A DNA stretch of 64,000 nucleotides from Dipteris shenzhenensis (Eukaryota > Polypodiophyta > Polypodiopsida > Gleicheniales): assembly GCA_047967505.1 (NCBI GenBank), contig CM106540.1; one strand, written 5' to 3'. Positions 1-11,691 of the stretch are shown here, in pieces. The notes beneath the pieces are model-generated. The model was not told the DNA's origin. It made no database searches and worked only from the letters and a program-made list of their open reading frames with translations. Numbering within the stretch: the stretch's first letter is position 1; each line of letters begins with the position of its first letter. Made by a program: the position numbers and the translations under genes.

Positions 1-535
1 CACTTTCCCCTCCTTGGTGGTGATATCTATTGATGGAAGGACCCAGTCTCACCTACTTTTCCTCCAACTCATGAGAGGTAAAGAACTAAGAGGTAGAAGA
101 AGAGTAGTCATGACTCTGTTCTTCCAAGAGGCAAGAGTAGGTTGGGTTGCAAAGAGGAGGTTGGATTTCCCTTCCTTTTCCTATTCCACTTTCTCTTCCC
201 CTTCCCCTTGTTTCAAATAGAATTCATGTTTAAATACAAGGCATGTTTCCTTTGCCCTTCCCCTTCCACTTTTCCTTCCCCATCCCCTTCCCCTGCCCTT
301 CCTAAGATCACTTTCCCCTCCCATTTTCCTTCCTTGGATATATATGTTGATGGAAGGACCCAGCCTCAACTTCTTTCCTCTGACTGATGAGGGGTACCAA
401 GAGGTAGAAGAAGAGCAGTTGTTAGTAAGTTCTTCCAAGAGGTAGAGGAGGGTGGGTTCCATTATCCATTCTCTTTCCCTTCCCCTCTCCTTTTCCCTTC
501 TCCTTTCCCTTTCTATTTTTCTAAGTGAATGCCAC
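1..535. repeat. Two diverged tandem copies of a CT-rich unit
   Basis: A unit starting 'cactttcccctcc' at 1 recurs from about 310. Both copies carry 'gatggaaggacccag' followed by a purine block (about 80-130 and 385-450) and end in long C/T-rich runs (about 165-220 and 465-530). The copies differ by many substitutions and small indels. Open frames across the pyrimidine runs are low-complexity and are not credible genes. Confidence 0.6.
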
Positions 536-1005
536 AGTATATTTTTAAAGAACATGCTTTTTAAATTTTACATGTAATGTTTGCTTTGATTTTGTGAAGG
601 ATGGCAAGTAGACGATTGAGTGGAGGGATTAAAAAGAGACCCTTTGATACTACTACCTCGAGTACTAGTACGGAGAAGGATCTCAAATTGCTTATGGCAC
701 TTACATCCAAATGATAGAGAAAGACTCCTACGTGAGTTTGGGGAGAAGAGATAGTACGCACTGGGTCCACATGCATCCATAGAGATCTCCCAAGCTGCCC
801 ATGGTGTAGCTAGGGAGAGAGAGAGTGAGCATTGAGGTAAATGCTCTAGCTCTGGTACAACAAGTACTACTGGGGGAAGTCAAGCCAACTCCCAAAATTT
901 CACCACCCTCCCCTATTTAGCTAGTAGAGAGTTTGAGATAATCATGGATACTAGAGGTACCAGGTTATTAACCAAATGCATGACCTTTTTATCCTTTCAA
1001 TTTAA

Positions 1006-1773
1006 GAGGGTGGTGATGGACTTCCAGAAGAAGCCACAAAAGAAACATTGAGGGAGCAGCTCCCAGTGCCTCATGAGGAACTGGAGTCCGACTCCCATTG
1101 GATGTTCAAAGAGGTGGTTACTATGCTCAAGTTGCAAAAAGGCCAAATCCATAGGTTGGCAAATAAAGGGAACCAAATCCTACTTGGGTCCACTCAAAAA
1201 TATTGGAAAATTGTAAAATAAGAATTAAAGCATCCCAAGAAGTATGATCAATAGAAGTAGGCAACAACTTTGGGTAAGAGTAAAGTGGGCCAATCCCACT
1301 TGGTCTTGGGAAAAAGGGCCTGATTTTATCATTCTTTTTGTAAGTACCTAATATTTCACTTCTTTTAGTATGTAATTTTGGAATGCAACATGTGAACCAT
1401 TAAAAGTAACATGTATTCTTGTCATGTTAGGGAATGAAAATGGGCAGGCAATGTACAGGTGAGGAGTACAGATATGTGTACGATAATCTTACACAAACTC
1501 TAATGGACTTGCTCATAGAGAGAGGGGAATTTGTGCCCTTGCTTAATGTAAGCCCTTACTAAACCCGTTTATTTTCAAATGCTCCAATTGAATAGCTAAA
1601 ATATATACTACCCTCTAACATGTGTGCTACTTGAATAGGGTGATGGAGACAGATACTTTGCTCAAGCACACTCAAGGAAACAAGAAGGTGGAGGGGCAAA
1701 AAGAGGGAATGCTAACAATGGGAGCAAAGATAAAGGTGATGACGAGGAGGATGGGAGCAGCAAGTCTGACTAG
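1006..1773 (+). pseudogene. Spliced relic of unknown protein (3' exons)
   Basis: I do not recognise this protein. Frame 1006-1221 is open and charged (GDGLPEEATKETLREQ near its start) and ends in TAA. A clean exon follows at 1431-1547, with acceptor 'tgttag', donor AAT|GTAAGC and 39 codons in phase 0. A last exon at 1639-1773 has acceptor 'gaatag' and 45 codons ending in an acidic, Gly/Lys-rich tail and TAG. Joining 1431-1547 to 1639-1773 keeps one frame. A possible first exon begins at ATG 601 but stops after about 37 codons. Splice sites and the acidic tail suggest a once functional gene, perhaps transposon-borne. This is inference only. Confidence 0.4.
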
Positions 1774-2584
1774 AACCTTGTAAATAGGATGCTAGAAGAG
1801 GAAAAAATTGTACTCAATCAATGTGTTAAGGCATTAATAGTGTGCAGGGTTATCACAGAATTAGCGCAGATTCCTAGAGGTGCAAGTACCCGCAACCCTT
1901 AGCCAGCGGTTGCAACCGCACGTTGTATATTCATGAGACTAGTGTCTCTTGATCATTCTATGCATTATTCATGTATCCAGATTCTACAGAGATGTGTCTC
2001 TTTTTTCATTCTTGTATCTTTGTGTATTTTTGCATGTGCGTATGTTCTCAATGTATTCTGTAGCATCTACTATTTAGCGCGATACGCATTGGTGACCACA
2101 ATCAATCACAAATTTTCACATATGTGGGGTGGGTGTTGAGTCCCATGGTGCACTAGTCGTGGTGCATTGTCGGGTGGGATGACATTTGACTTGACCACAG
2201 GAGCTTCAGATTCGGCTGCTGATCGACCATAAGCGACAGTAGATGCTCGAAGAACTGGTAGAGATGAATACAAGGCCGCAACATTCTTTATTTGGTGATT
2301 GACATTTCTTCAAGGCCAGGTGTTATCACTTCCAGTGAATGGTTTTTCGTTTTAGGAGGTATCATCATGACAAAACAAGAGTTCTTTTAGCTCTCAAAGT
2401 TTCTGCAAAGAAAAAAAGACAGCCATGCTTATATTTCACTCTAAAAATAATCAATCTAATGCATAAAAGTTAGAGACTCACTCCTTAGGAGCTCCCAATG
2501 AAATAGAAACTAAAATATAGAACTTTTAATCTACTCGATTCAAAGGTTCTCCATGCGCATCAAAGAGATACTAGGATTCACAGA
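1774..2584. other. No gene recognised
   Basis: AT-rich sequence with only short open frames. I saw no domain, repeat or RNA gene that I can support. Confidence 0.5.
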
Positions 2585-4010
2585 ATGGCAACAGCCAATC
2601 ACATGGGCATTCATATTGAAGGACCCCCTTCAAGCAAAGGCATCAAGGGTGGCAAAGGCATCCGAACGAGGAAAGCCCATGATGATGAAGCTTGGCTAAG
2701 TGCTCAACCTTCTCTTTCCCATCACTGGCTAGTGGCGACATGGACGTCCCCCCCTTGGAGCCACAATCATAGAGTTGGTACCAGACGGTTGTTCTACCTA
2801 TGCAATAGAAGATGCAAAAGAGGAGCCGAGAGGGTGGTAGTTCTTCTTCTGTGGATATGACCAGATCAAGCGCTCTGCCTTCAATAGTAGCTATTACATC
2901 TTCTGTGCCCCCGTTGGCACCACCTTGTTCAATGTAGGAGATATCATCGGTAGTCAATACTTTAGTAGCTAGCATTCTGCCAGTCAGTAGTATAGAAGGG
3001 ACACAAAGTGTAGCCTTGGGAGTTTCCATAGACACCTATGGTAACGAGTGCAGCTCCGGTGATGAGTGCGACTGTGGTGACAATTGTGGCTATTGTGATG
3101 AGTGCAACCTATGAGATGACCAGTGCGGCTATAGTAACTAGTACAGGGACTGGTGCAATGACAAGTGTGGTGAGTGCATCTACTACTACCTCCACTTTTG
3201 AATGTCTTCTGGGAGGGGCCTCAAGTTTGGATGATTCTCACTAGCAGTGGAGAGAGAGAATTCTGCAATCTGCTAGCACTTTAAGACCGACAACAACTTT
3301 AGCAACATCCGACATTTCAACGATTTCCACGTAGTTGGTTTGCTCAATCCTGCCCCCTCCCCCACTGTTTATCATGGTGGCTGGGTCCTCATCACACACA
3401 ATGTTTTCAAGGACCTCGATGCCAGTGTCACAACCTACCCAATTGGAGGCTTGTGGGCAGATTCTTGATAGGGCTGGCATGACTTTGGAAGTGTAGCAAG
3501 ACAATCAATCACAACTGGAGGAGTTGCAGAAGGAGAACAAAGCTTTGCGGGCCCAAAATGCCACTCTTCAGAGTTAGGTAGAGCAGATGCACCAGTTAAA
3601 AATTTGACTCCAGACTCTTGTAGAGTAGATGTAGAATGCAAAGTAGGCTCCAGTGCAAGCCCACACACTTCATGACGAGGAAAGCCTCCAGAGTACCTTT
3701 GTGGAATTACATAGCCGAAGCACATCAGATGCATTGACAGACTTTCTAACGATAACACTCGGCACGGTGGCAATCAATGTGGATCAACTATTTGACTTGC
3801 TAACCATGTTGTAGGATGAGATGTGGTAGGAATGGGATGCCCAAATCATGCGTTGGCAATGCACCTTAGCTCCAACAATATGCCATATCCTGATTCTATG
3901 ACCACCCGATTCGGATGCAGATAGTGGGGCAGGCGGACTATCTAGTGAGGGTGCAGAAGGCATAGCCTCATCCGCAAGCTCTCTCTTATTCCGTTCTATT
4001 GGTGTTTAAT
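2585..4010 (+). pseudogene. Decayed Ser/Thr-rich coiled-coil protein, probably transposon gag-like
   Basis: From 3038 to the terminal TAA at 4008-4010 one frame can be read throughout. It has a Ser/Thr/Val-rich part (3038-3240), then a heptad-like coiled coil around 3500-3650 (QLEELQKENKALRAQNATLQ), then an acidic Ser-rich tail. Internal stops after 3440 are six TAG and two TGA and no TAA. Each TAG sits where Gln (CAG) fits the coiled coil and each TGA can be CGA. A Ser/Thr-rich frame upstream (about 2840-3040) joins by a frameshift, and 2585-2860 is open but unclear. Ser/Thr-rich plus coiled coil is common in gag-like proteins of non-autonomous plant elements. No protein family is identified. 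Confidence 0.45.
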
Positions 4011-5950
4011 ACAACGTGATACAGTCTACCTTCTCTTTTCATTTCCTCATTATTACTGATAGCTTTTGTCTTTGACAAGCAGGGCTCGCATGCTATCTGC
4101 GGCGCGCTTCTTCTCCCTTTCCATGCAACGTGACCTCCTCACCACTATTCCCACAGTTGCCTTACCTCATTTTAAACTCCTTTTACGATGCCTCCCACCT
4201 CAGTTCTCAAGGCTCTCAACTCAAAACAATCTGCAAGGGTGTACCCATCATTTTCTTGACAGGCACGCCTTGGTGTCGAGTATCATATTTGCTTCCTTCA
4301 GCTCCTCCCTGCTCACCTTTATCTTCATTATTTACCCTTATGGTTTGGTTTGTACTTTGTAGAGTACCTTCTTTGGCACTTTGAACACCTATTTCATTAA
4401 TTTTGGACTAGTGCACTGTCCAAATTCGTTTTGTGAGATAATTTTGGATAAATCATTTCAAAAAAAGAGGCTCTTATAAAACAAAACTTTGAGTCAAAAA
4501 GTAAGATTTTAAAAAAGCAAATTAGAAAAAATGACATGACATGTTATTAAAACTAGAGTACATTAAAAAAAGAGGACTTCATGTTGTTAAAAGAGACAAA
4601 AAGTAAGATTTTAAAAAATCAAATTAGAAAAAAAACTAGAGTACATTTAAAAAAAAGCATAACACATTTGTACAAGAAGTAGATCATATAACTCAAAGCC
4701 ATATGGTGTTAAAAAACACCTTCCATTAGCTCAGCCTAGAAGATGTCATCTTTGTCTCTCTTGTCTATTACAACTTTACATTAGAGAACTAAAAAGTCTT
4801 TGTGGAACTTTAGTTTCATTTCTTGTCTATTACAGTTACTTTAGAAAACACATAAGTCTATGGAATTAAATTTCACAGTTACTTTAAATTTCTATGGAAT
4901 TAAATTTCCATCACTTGACTATTAAGTCATTAGAGAGAGCATATGTCCTCGAAAGTGCCTACTATGGCATTGGCTTCATGAAAACAAGCAGACTTTAAAC
5001 TTGCAGGCCATGCGTAACCAGGGCTGGCATCGCAAATCTCCTCACAGACTCTCCTCACAACTTGTTTTGAATCTTTCGCTGACTTGTAAGCATTCAACAA
5101 CTCTTCTTTTCTCTCTTGGCTTCCTCATCTTCACCATTTTTTTCAATACAGCTTCTAGCCACCACCATATCCTGTACGAAAATTTAACTCATTTGCATAA
5201 GAAGTACGTGACTAAAAGAAGCGAAAAAGAAAGCTAAGGATATTCACCTCTTCTGCTGAGTTCAAATCAAGCAGCCATGTGTGTAACATATCCTCCTCGA
5301 ATGATTTTCCCTTCATTGGTCCATACAAAAGAGATCTAAGATAGAATTTGAGTTCAGTAAATGAAGTCGGGTAGTAACTAGTCATTGTCTTAGAGGGAAA
5401 GTGGGAGAAGGAGAGTAAGGGAGCAATAGCGAGGGATGCACAATGAGCTGCCCCTCCTTCAAGAGTGATAGAAAGTGAGGGAAGACGTAAAGTGAAAGAT
5501 GAATACAAGTTAATCAGAAGGACTAGGATGTAAGAAATAAGAAAGTGTTTGTGGAAGGACTATGATGGAAGATTACAAGTGCACTAAGGCATGATGTGTT
5601 CGCTATGATAAGGATAAGGGTTGGAATAAAGTGAGAGAAGCATTGGAAATGCTCTACTTTAAGTGAGTGGAGACTGTCCAACTGAATAAAATTTTGCAGA
5701 CCATTGGGAATGCTATACTTTAAGTGAGTGGAGCATTGGGAATTGATACTTTGCCATGAAATATATTACAAATATTACATCATCACATATTCATATCAAA
5801 ATTCTCATCACAGAAGGTTATATTTCCTAATAATAACATCATCACACATTCATATCATAAAATTGTGTGCATAAAATAAATATATAAATATCATGACTAA
5901 ATGCCACTTAAGTAATAAGTCAGAAATTGGTGTATAATCAACAAAAACTA
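4011..5950. other. AT-rich stretch without recognised gene; short internal duplication
   Basis: Nothing codes convincingly. A duplicated A-rich segment ('aaaagtaagattttaaaaaa...' then 'ctagagtacatt') occurs at about 4495-4575 and again at about 4598-4660. A short repeat 'tactttaagtgagtggag' occurs twice near 5655-5735. Confidence 0.5.
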
Positions 5951-6064
5951 CATCATGATTCATACATTGCAACAAATAAATGTCAACCATAATATTCATG
6001 GAGTAAACAACATCATGAGAATATGCTCCTCATGCATATATACAAACACAACATCATACATGCA

Positions 6065-7317
6065 TCACAACTCTTCTGATGCTTCTAGTGGAGACTGTGG
6101 CAACTCTTCTGATGCTTCCAATGGAGGCTATGGTGCTCTAGATGTACACTCAGTCTCTACTTCTTCTGTAGTATGTAGTGCTTTCGGAGTAGACTCAGTA
6201 TCCTCTTCCTTAAATGCAAGCGGAGGCTGTGGCAACTCTTCTGATGCTTCCAGTGGAGGCTGTGGTGTTGTAGGTGTACATTGAGTCTCTACTTCTTCTG
6301 TAGTGTGCAGTGCTTTCACAGTAGACTCAGTCTCCTCTTCCTTAAATGCAAGCTTTGATATTGCTTCAGTTGCATGTTGTATTCTAATGGCAGCAATTAG
6401 GTCTCGAATGATTTCAGCCCTAAACAATTGTATATCCTCCTCTAAATATTTGAGCTCCAAAGAGTCTTTCGATGAGATCTGTGGCTTAAGTGAGAAAATT
6501 TCTTTGAAAATCAACATGCAGTTGTAGGCAACTCTCCACCCACAACTATGCCCATCTTCCTGCTCTACTACTAAACGCTTTTGGAAGTCTACCGAGTCTT
6601 TGTACTATCCTGTTTCTCTGATAGCAGATACCAACTTCTCAATCGACCTGCTCATCATGACATATTAAAAAAACTTAGTGTGTCCATTACATAAGGTACA
6701 TAATATAGAAGTAACAACAGATTAATAGAATACTTACGTTTGCACTGAGCCATGAAAGCCTACAATCGAGTTAACAAACCAACAATAGTTGTCTTCAAGG
6801 TTCCAAACCACCAAACTCCAATGTTCCCTACACGAATAATTAAGAACCATTATTATTTAACACAATGTTACCAGTATAAGATGAAAATAAAGGTTGCCAT
6901 GATACTTACATCTCGTGATATGCCATAAATAGGACTCGCATGCTATGTAAATGTAAAGGCTGTAACCATTTACAAACATCGGCTATCGTCTTTCTGCTAT
7001 CGCTAAGTATAGGAGAAAGGAGGGAATCCAACATATACACACGGTTTTGTACGGCTCTACCAAATCGTGAGATAACTATACTGCACCAACAAATAAATGA
7101 ATATTAGCTTATTAGATTTAATCAAAATATTGAATTATCAAGCAGAGAAAAAGTTTGTATCAAACCTGAGAATGGCCATCATAACATTGTTATTGACCTC
7201 ATTTGAAGCTCTAGAGAGGATTGAAATCTCCTCTCCCCCAAATTCAAGATACCGAGGTCTATGTTGAATCATAACCCTAACATTAATAGAGCTTCCCAAT
7301 TCTTCCAATGAAGCCAT
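6065..7317 (-). pseudogene. Ulp1/C48-like cysteine protease gene, four exons, two TAG codons
   Basis: Exons are 7317-7166, 7080-6910, 6827-6738 and 6647-6065. Introns are GT..AG and the joined frame is 332 codons including the stop. The third exon (90 nt, phase 2 at both ends) encodes EHWSLVVWN and FVNSI, matching the His and the following Asp/Asn region of Ulp1-type (C48, PF02902) SUMO proteases. The fourth exon has EQEDGHSCGW, matching the Gln and catalytic Cys (Cys codon 6544-6542). The C-terminus holds two copies of an about 48-residue acidic repeat. In-frame TAGs occur at 6607-6605 and 6130-6128. For the second, the sister repeat reads CAG at the same place. The family removes SUMO or similar modifiers. 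The exon structure matches the Ulp1 part of the gene at 19181. An upstream exon may be missing. Confidence 0.75.
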
Positions 7318-7545
7318 GTTTGTAGAGTTGAGGTCTTCTATCCCCTTTGACTCTTAAATTGGCACTATCTTTCCATTTGTGAGCCTTAGTCTTTGCTCAA
7401 ATAACCCGTTCATTCGACCCCTTCCTACCTCTTGTTACCATTTTTTTGTTGTCATTTCCCTTACAACTGCACACCGAGTATTCCCTTAGCTTTTTTTCAT
7501 TATGATTACTTTCTTATATTTTTCACTTGTTATGTGTTTCCACGC

Positions 7546-7546
7546 T

Positions 7547-7601
<55 letters not shown>

Positions 7602-7675
7602 GTATATATATATATAGATATGTCTATATATATATATACATGTATATGTATATATATGTATATATATATATTTGT
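7546..7675. repeat. (TA)n microsatellite
   Basis: Long TA dinucleotide run with occasional C/G interruptions. It lies just upstream (minus sense) of the Ulp1-like gene and may separate it from its original 5' part. Confidence 0.9.
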
Positions 7676-8987
7676 AAAATTTTTTTCTTATCTAGTTATA
7701 AGCAGTTCATTCTTAATTAAATTTTTTTAAATAAAATCTCCTTAGCTTCCATGCCCCTCCGTTTCTATAAATTTGGGTGAAAGAATATTTCCCTTTCTAT
7801 ATATACATTCTTATTTAGTCTCTTTTCTTAGTCCCTTTGCCTTAATACTTTTCCACTTGTAAAACCTTTAAATTTCATTGTAAGGTTATTTCCTTAGGAT
7901 TTATTCTTTATCTGCTCATTCCTTATGTCTTCTTTAAGTCTTCCTTCTTAATTTCCATTATGTGAATAAAATTTTTTGCTCTTGATTTGTTGTTATTCTA
8001 CTAACAAGTTCTAATGATGAGAAAATCTTAATCAATTATTTTGTAGAATGATTATGTTGTAATGATGTATAATAGAATTATCTGACTCTTGCCTCTCCTA
8101 GGCTGGCATAATTTATAAGGGCTTTTTCTTGAAAATTCAACAATAATTTCTTTGAAATATATGTATTCATGGTACTCTTTATTTGCTAGAATTACTACAA
8201 GTTAGTTACATGTCTTTCGTACAATACTTGTAATGTATTTTTAAAGCAGATACAATTAATTCTTTTAATCTTGTAAGAATTCTAATATTCTTTTAGGCCT
8301 TTTTAACACTTTAAATCTGATATGTGCTTCCAAAAAATATAAAATAGTTTTACTCATATTAACTCCAACTTGTTGAAAAGTGAGGACCACCCCCCTTGAT
8401 GTTTTAAATGTTTTTTGAAAGAAATAAATTACAACCCCCCTTACATTTAAATTGTGATAATTATTGTAGAATCTTGCTGGTAGTCTGGGTCTTTGGTATA
8501 AGCGATAACAAGCTAGGGTGCACACGCATTACCTGTCTTCCCTTGCAAATCGATGTTGTTCTAAGAAATTTCTTTTAGCTCAAATTGGCATCTAGAGGAG
8601 GGCGCCAGTGCCCTCCTCTAGATGCTAGCTTGGGTTTTTTAAATTTTCACAACTTTTGCTAGAAATATCCAAATTTAGTCACGTGTGGTATCAAAATGAT
8701 TGATGGCTAAAAATTTATCCAAATTTGGTGGGAAGAAAAGACAAATTATGATGGTAAAAAAGGAGAGAGAGAGAGAGGGGGGGGGAGATGGGATCGGAAT
8801 GCGTGCATAAGAGAGGGGGTAGAGAGAGAGGTGACAGAGTTAGAAACTGATTTAGTAACTCTTCAAAATCAAGGAAAAACACAAATGGATTAATGGCTAG
8901 ATGGGAAGGTATACCGAGTAGATCCATAAACTTGTTGGGCATGGGCTGACCAGCTCAATAAAGTTTTTGTGTTAGGATGAGAATGGT
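7676..8987. other. No gene recognised; contains a perfect hairpin and a GA tract
   Basis: AT-rich. It includes the inverted repeat at 8588-8625 and a GA/G tract at about 8762-8790. Open frames are short and show no family resemblance. Confidence 0.5.
8588..8625. repeat. Perfect 16-bp inverted repeat with 6-nt loop
   Basis: Arm 8588-8603 (gcatctagaggagggc) is the exact reverse complement of 8610-8625, with loop gccagt. It could be the centre of a foldback element or a hairpin-forming RNA. No gene adjoins it. Confidence 0.85.
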
Positions 8988-11345
8988 TTGTTAGGATATT
9001 GTCGAAGGTTGATTGCTCACGGATTAGATAGCCTTCACACCCAACCTCAATCTTTTCTTAATGAAAGAGATAAAAGGATTGCAATGCTAGAGGCTTGGAA
9101 TGAACATTTAGTATCATCTATGCAAGCTACAAGTGCTCATAGGGCTATGAAAGAAACTTGGTATGTAGGCATAGAGAAGACAAATAAGGAATTATAAGTA
9201 AAACTTCAAACATTAGATGACCAATCATTGTAAATACAATTTTTGTGATTCACTTACAGGGACATTTTGGAAATAAAGTAGCATTCATGAAAGATACTCT
9301 AATGGGTCCAAGAATTCATAAAATTGCATCCAATAGATAAAAATTAAAATATCCATGAAAAGTGGTCAATAGAAGCATCGAGTGAGAGCTTGAGGACAAT
9401 TCAAAAACTCATGTATGAACACTCTAGAATTGTTTATAAAGAACGTTAGAATCTTCTATACAACATCACAAATTCAAAAGTCTAAAATCATAGATAACAT
9501 CTGAGTCAATGAACAAAGTTGCAATGGAAAATTTCAATACAACTAATGCACAAGGAGTTTGTGATACTGCAAGGATAAGTACAAGGGCATATTGACTCAT
9601 ATTCAAGAGCTTAAAAAAGACATGCCTTTCTATTAGAACAGAAGTCAAAGTCCCACTTTCAAAACCAATCGATGTCGATAAGGCAAGGCATGGTCTCAAT
9701 TTGGGAAGACTTGTGATGGATGTTTAAAGCATTCTACGGGCCATGGTGAAGTTTTACGATATGCCTATGGCAGAATGCAATGTTCAACTAAAGATTGTCC
9801 TAAAGCTAAATGAAAGTGAGGCACTAAAAGGTTAAAAATTAGAGAGAAAATTTGACATTGATGTGAATACGATAGACCTTCAAGTTGAGCTTGATGATGC
9901 AAAATAATTCAACATGCGATGAGGACAAGATATTTGGTGGCTGGTTGCACTTGAGGGAATTTGGCAATGGAATATGCATAGATATTTTGGAATAGAATGT
10001 GAGTGGGAATTGTAGGTGCTAAAAGAGCCACATTTAATTTTGAAGTGCTTATTTGACCAAAAAGATATCCCAAGTATGATCAAAGGTCATAACACTAGTG
10101 AGCTGCTTGAAGATGAGGGATATGGATCCTACCTTGTAGAATGGCAATTAACTATGGACCTGAATACTATTAAATGTATGTTTAGTATGGGACACAAATA
10201 AAATACAAGCCATACTTGTCCATTGTGCATGAAAAAGAGAGAACCATTGTAGGCAAGTACAAAGAACCAAAAGAATTGGGCTTGAGATTGATCAAAATAA
10301 GGCATTCAATTGCGATATTCTAGGGAAAGGTCCATCTTGGAGCCTATCCCTGAAATTTCTTTTGAGAGAGTACACTTCATGATATTGTTAGAATAATTGA
10401 AAAGCTTGTGAATCTATAAATCATTGATGCAGATCACTTGAAGCCCTAATAAGGGAACAAGAGGATGATAGCAAGAATTGAAAAGGTTTTTTCAAATATG
10501 GGACTACACTCTAGGCAAGTATAAGATTACGAAATATGAAAAAAGATATGGAAAAATAGGCAGTGTTTTGTGTAATCCAAGCTTTGGTGGTGCCAAGGCT
10601 CTAAAATTTATTTTTTCAAAGAAAAAGGCTCAAACACATTCATGAGTTTGATGTATGCCAAGAGTTACACAATGCCTACTACTATGAATGGGGGGGAGGC
10701 AAGAAAGAAATATTGAAAAAGACTTGAGTGTAGTTAGCTCTTGATACCTTGGTACCTCTACTATAAAAGGAAAGGTTTGAAGTAGATGATGAGGAGTATT
10801 TCATCAATGCTATGAATGACTTTAGCTAGAATATGGAGATTGCTTGTGAAAAGAATCATTTCACACAATACATGGTAATCTCTAATTTGAATATTGAGAT
10901 GTACATATTGAATGGTTACATCCTTACTAATTTGTTTTTCTACTTGGAAGCACATTTTGTATGCTCATCCACCATATATGACATGGCATTATAGAAGCAC
11001 TGGAGTGTGATCTACTTACAGCACGAACATATCTCATTGGCAAGCACATTGTGTGTATAGCAAAGCGACATAACATGGGGGTGCTATAACTAGGTCAATC
11101 TCGATGGTTCGATTGGTTGAATGGTGGTGCATGCATATCAAATAAGAGCAGCTACAACTAACATTCAAAGAGTGATTATCTCCCATGCAATGCAAGAGGT
11201 CAATGATGAACATAGAAGATGAATATAAAAAGCATAAAAAAAGACAATTATGTAAGGTGACATGCAAACTATCACAAAGAAGAGTACATATGGGTGGAGT
11301 CAGATGAAATCGATGGTGTGGACCCTTCCCAATGTGTATGCCCAT
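8988..11345 (+). pseudogene. Decayed DNA-transposase-like relic, family unidentified
   Basis: Several frame-interrupted stretches read like one long protein. 8988-9197 is helical and charged. 9700-10250 continues through stops into a Asp-Leu context followed by TCPLCMKKREP at about 10215-10245, a CxxC pair. 10380-10450 reads LHDIVRIIEKLVNL. 10785-10985 has a further open stretch. An Asp-containing segment followed by a C-P-x-C pair is seen in several eukaryotic cut-and-paste transposases, but I cannot name a superfamily. Many frameshifts and stops show it is dead. Confidence 0.3.
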
Positions 11346-11691
11346 GCATATGTTTCAGCATTTATTTGTAATTAATTTTTTAGCTATGTGAGCTACAGTA
11401 AAGTGAGTGTATAAAGGCTATGAATCTTAATATGAAAGGGAAAATTTGAGTTCATGTAGCTCATGCATGTTGATTACAAGTTTTTAGTTAAAGGTTGAGT
11501 CAATTTTATGCTTTTAGTGTTTAGGTTTGAAAACATGTATTTTGAAAATTGGGGTTAGGAAGTGGGTCTCATTTTCATTTCATTGTTTTAAGCTCTCTCC
11601 ACTTCCACACTCCTAGACCCCCTCCCACCTATCCCTAGTCCCCAATCTACCCTTGCTTTTGCAACCTCTTCCTCTTCTTGTTCTATACCCC

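Noticed and set aside
181-555. A 124-codon minus-strand frame rich in Arg/Glu/Gly
   Set aside because: It is the antisense of a CT-rich repeat. Its composition, not coding, keeps it open.
7432-7730. Frames of alternating Ile/Tyr
   Set aside because: They are translations of the (TA)n microsatellite.
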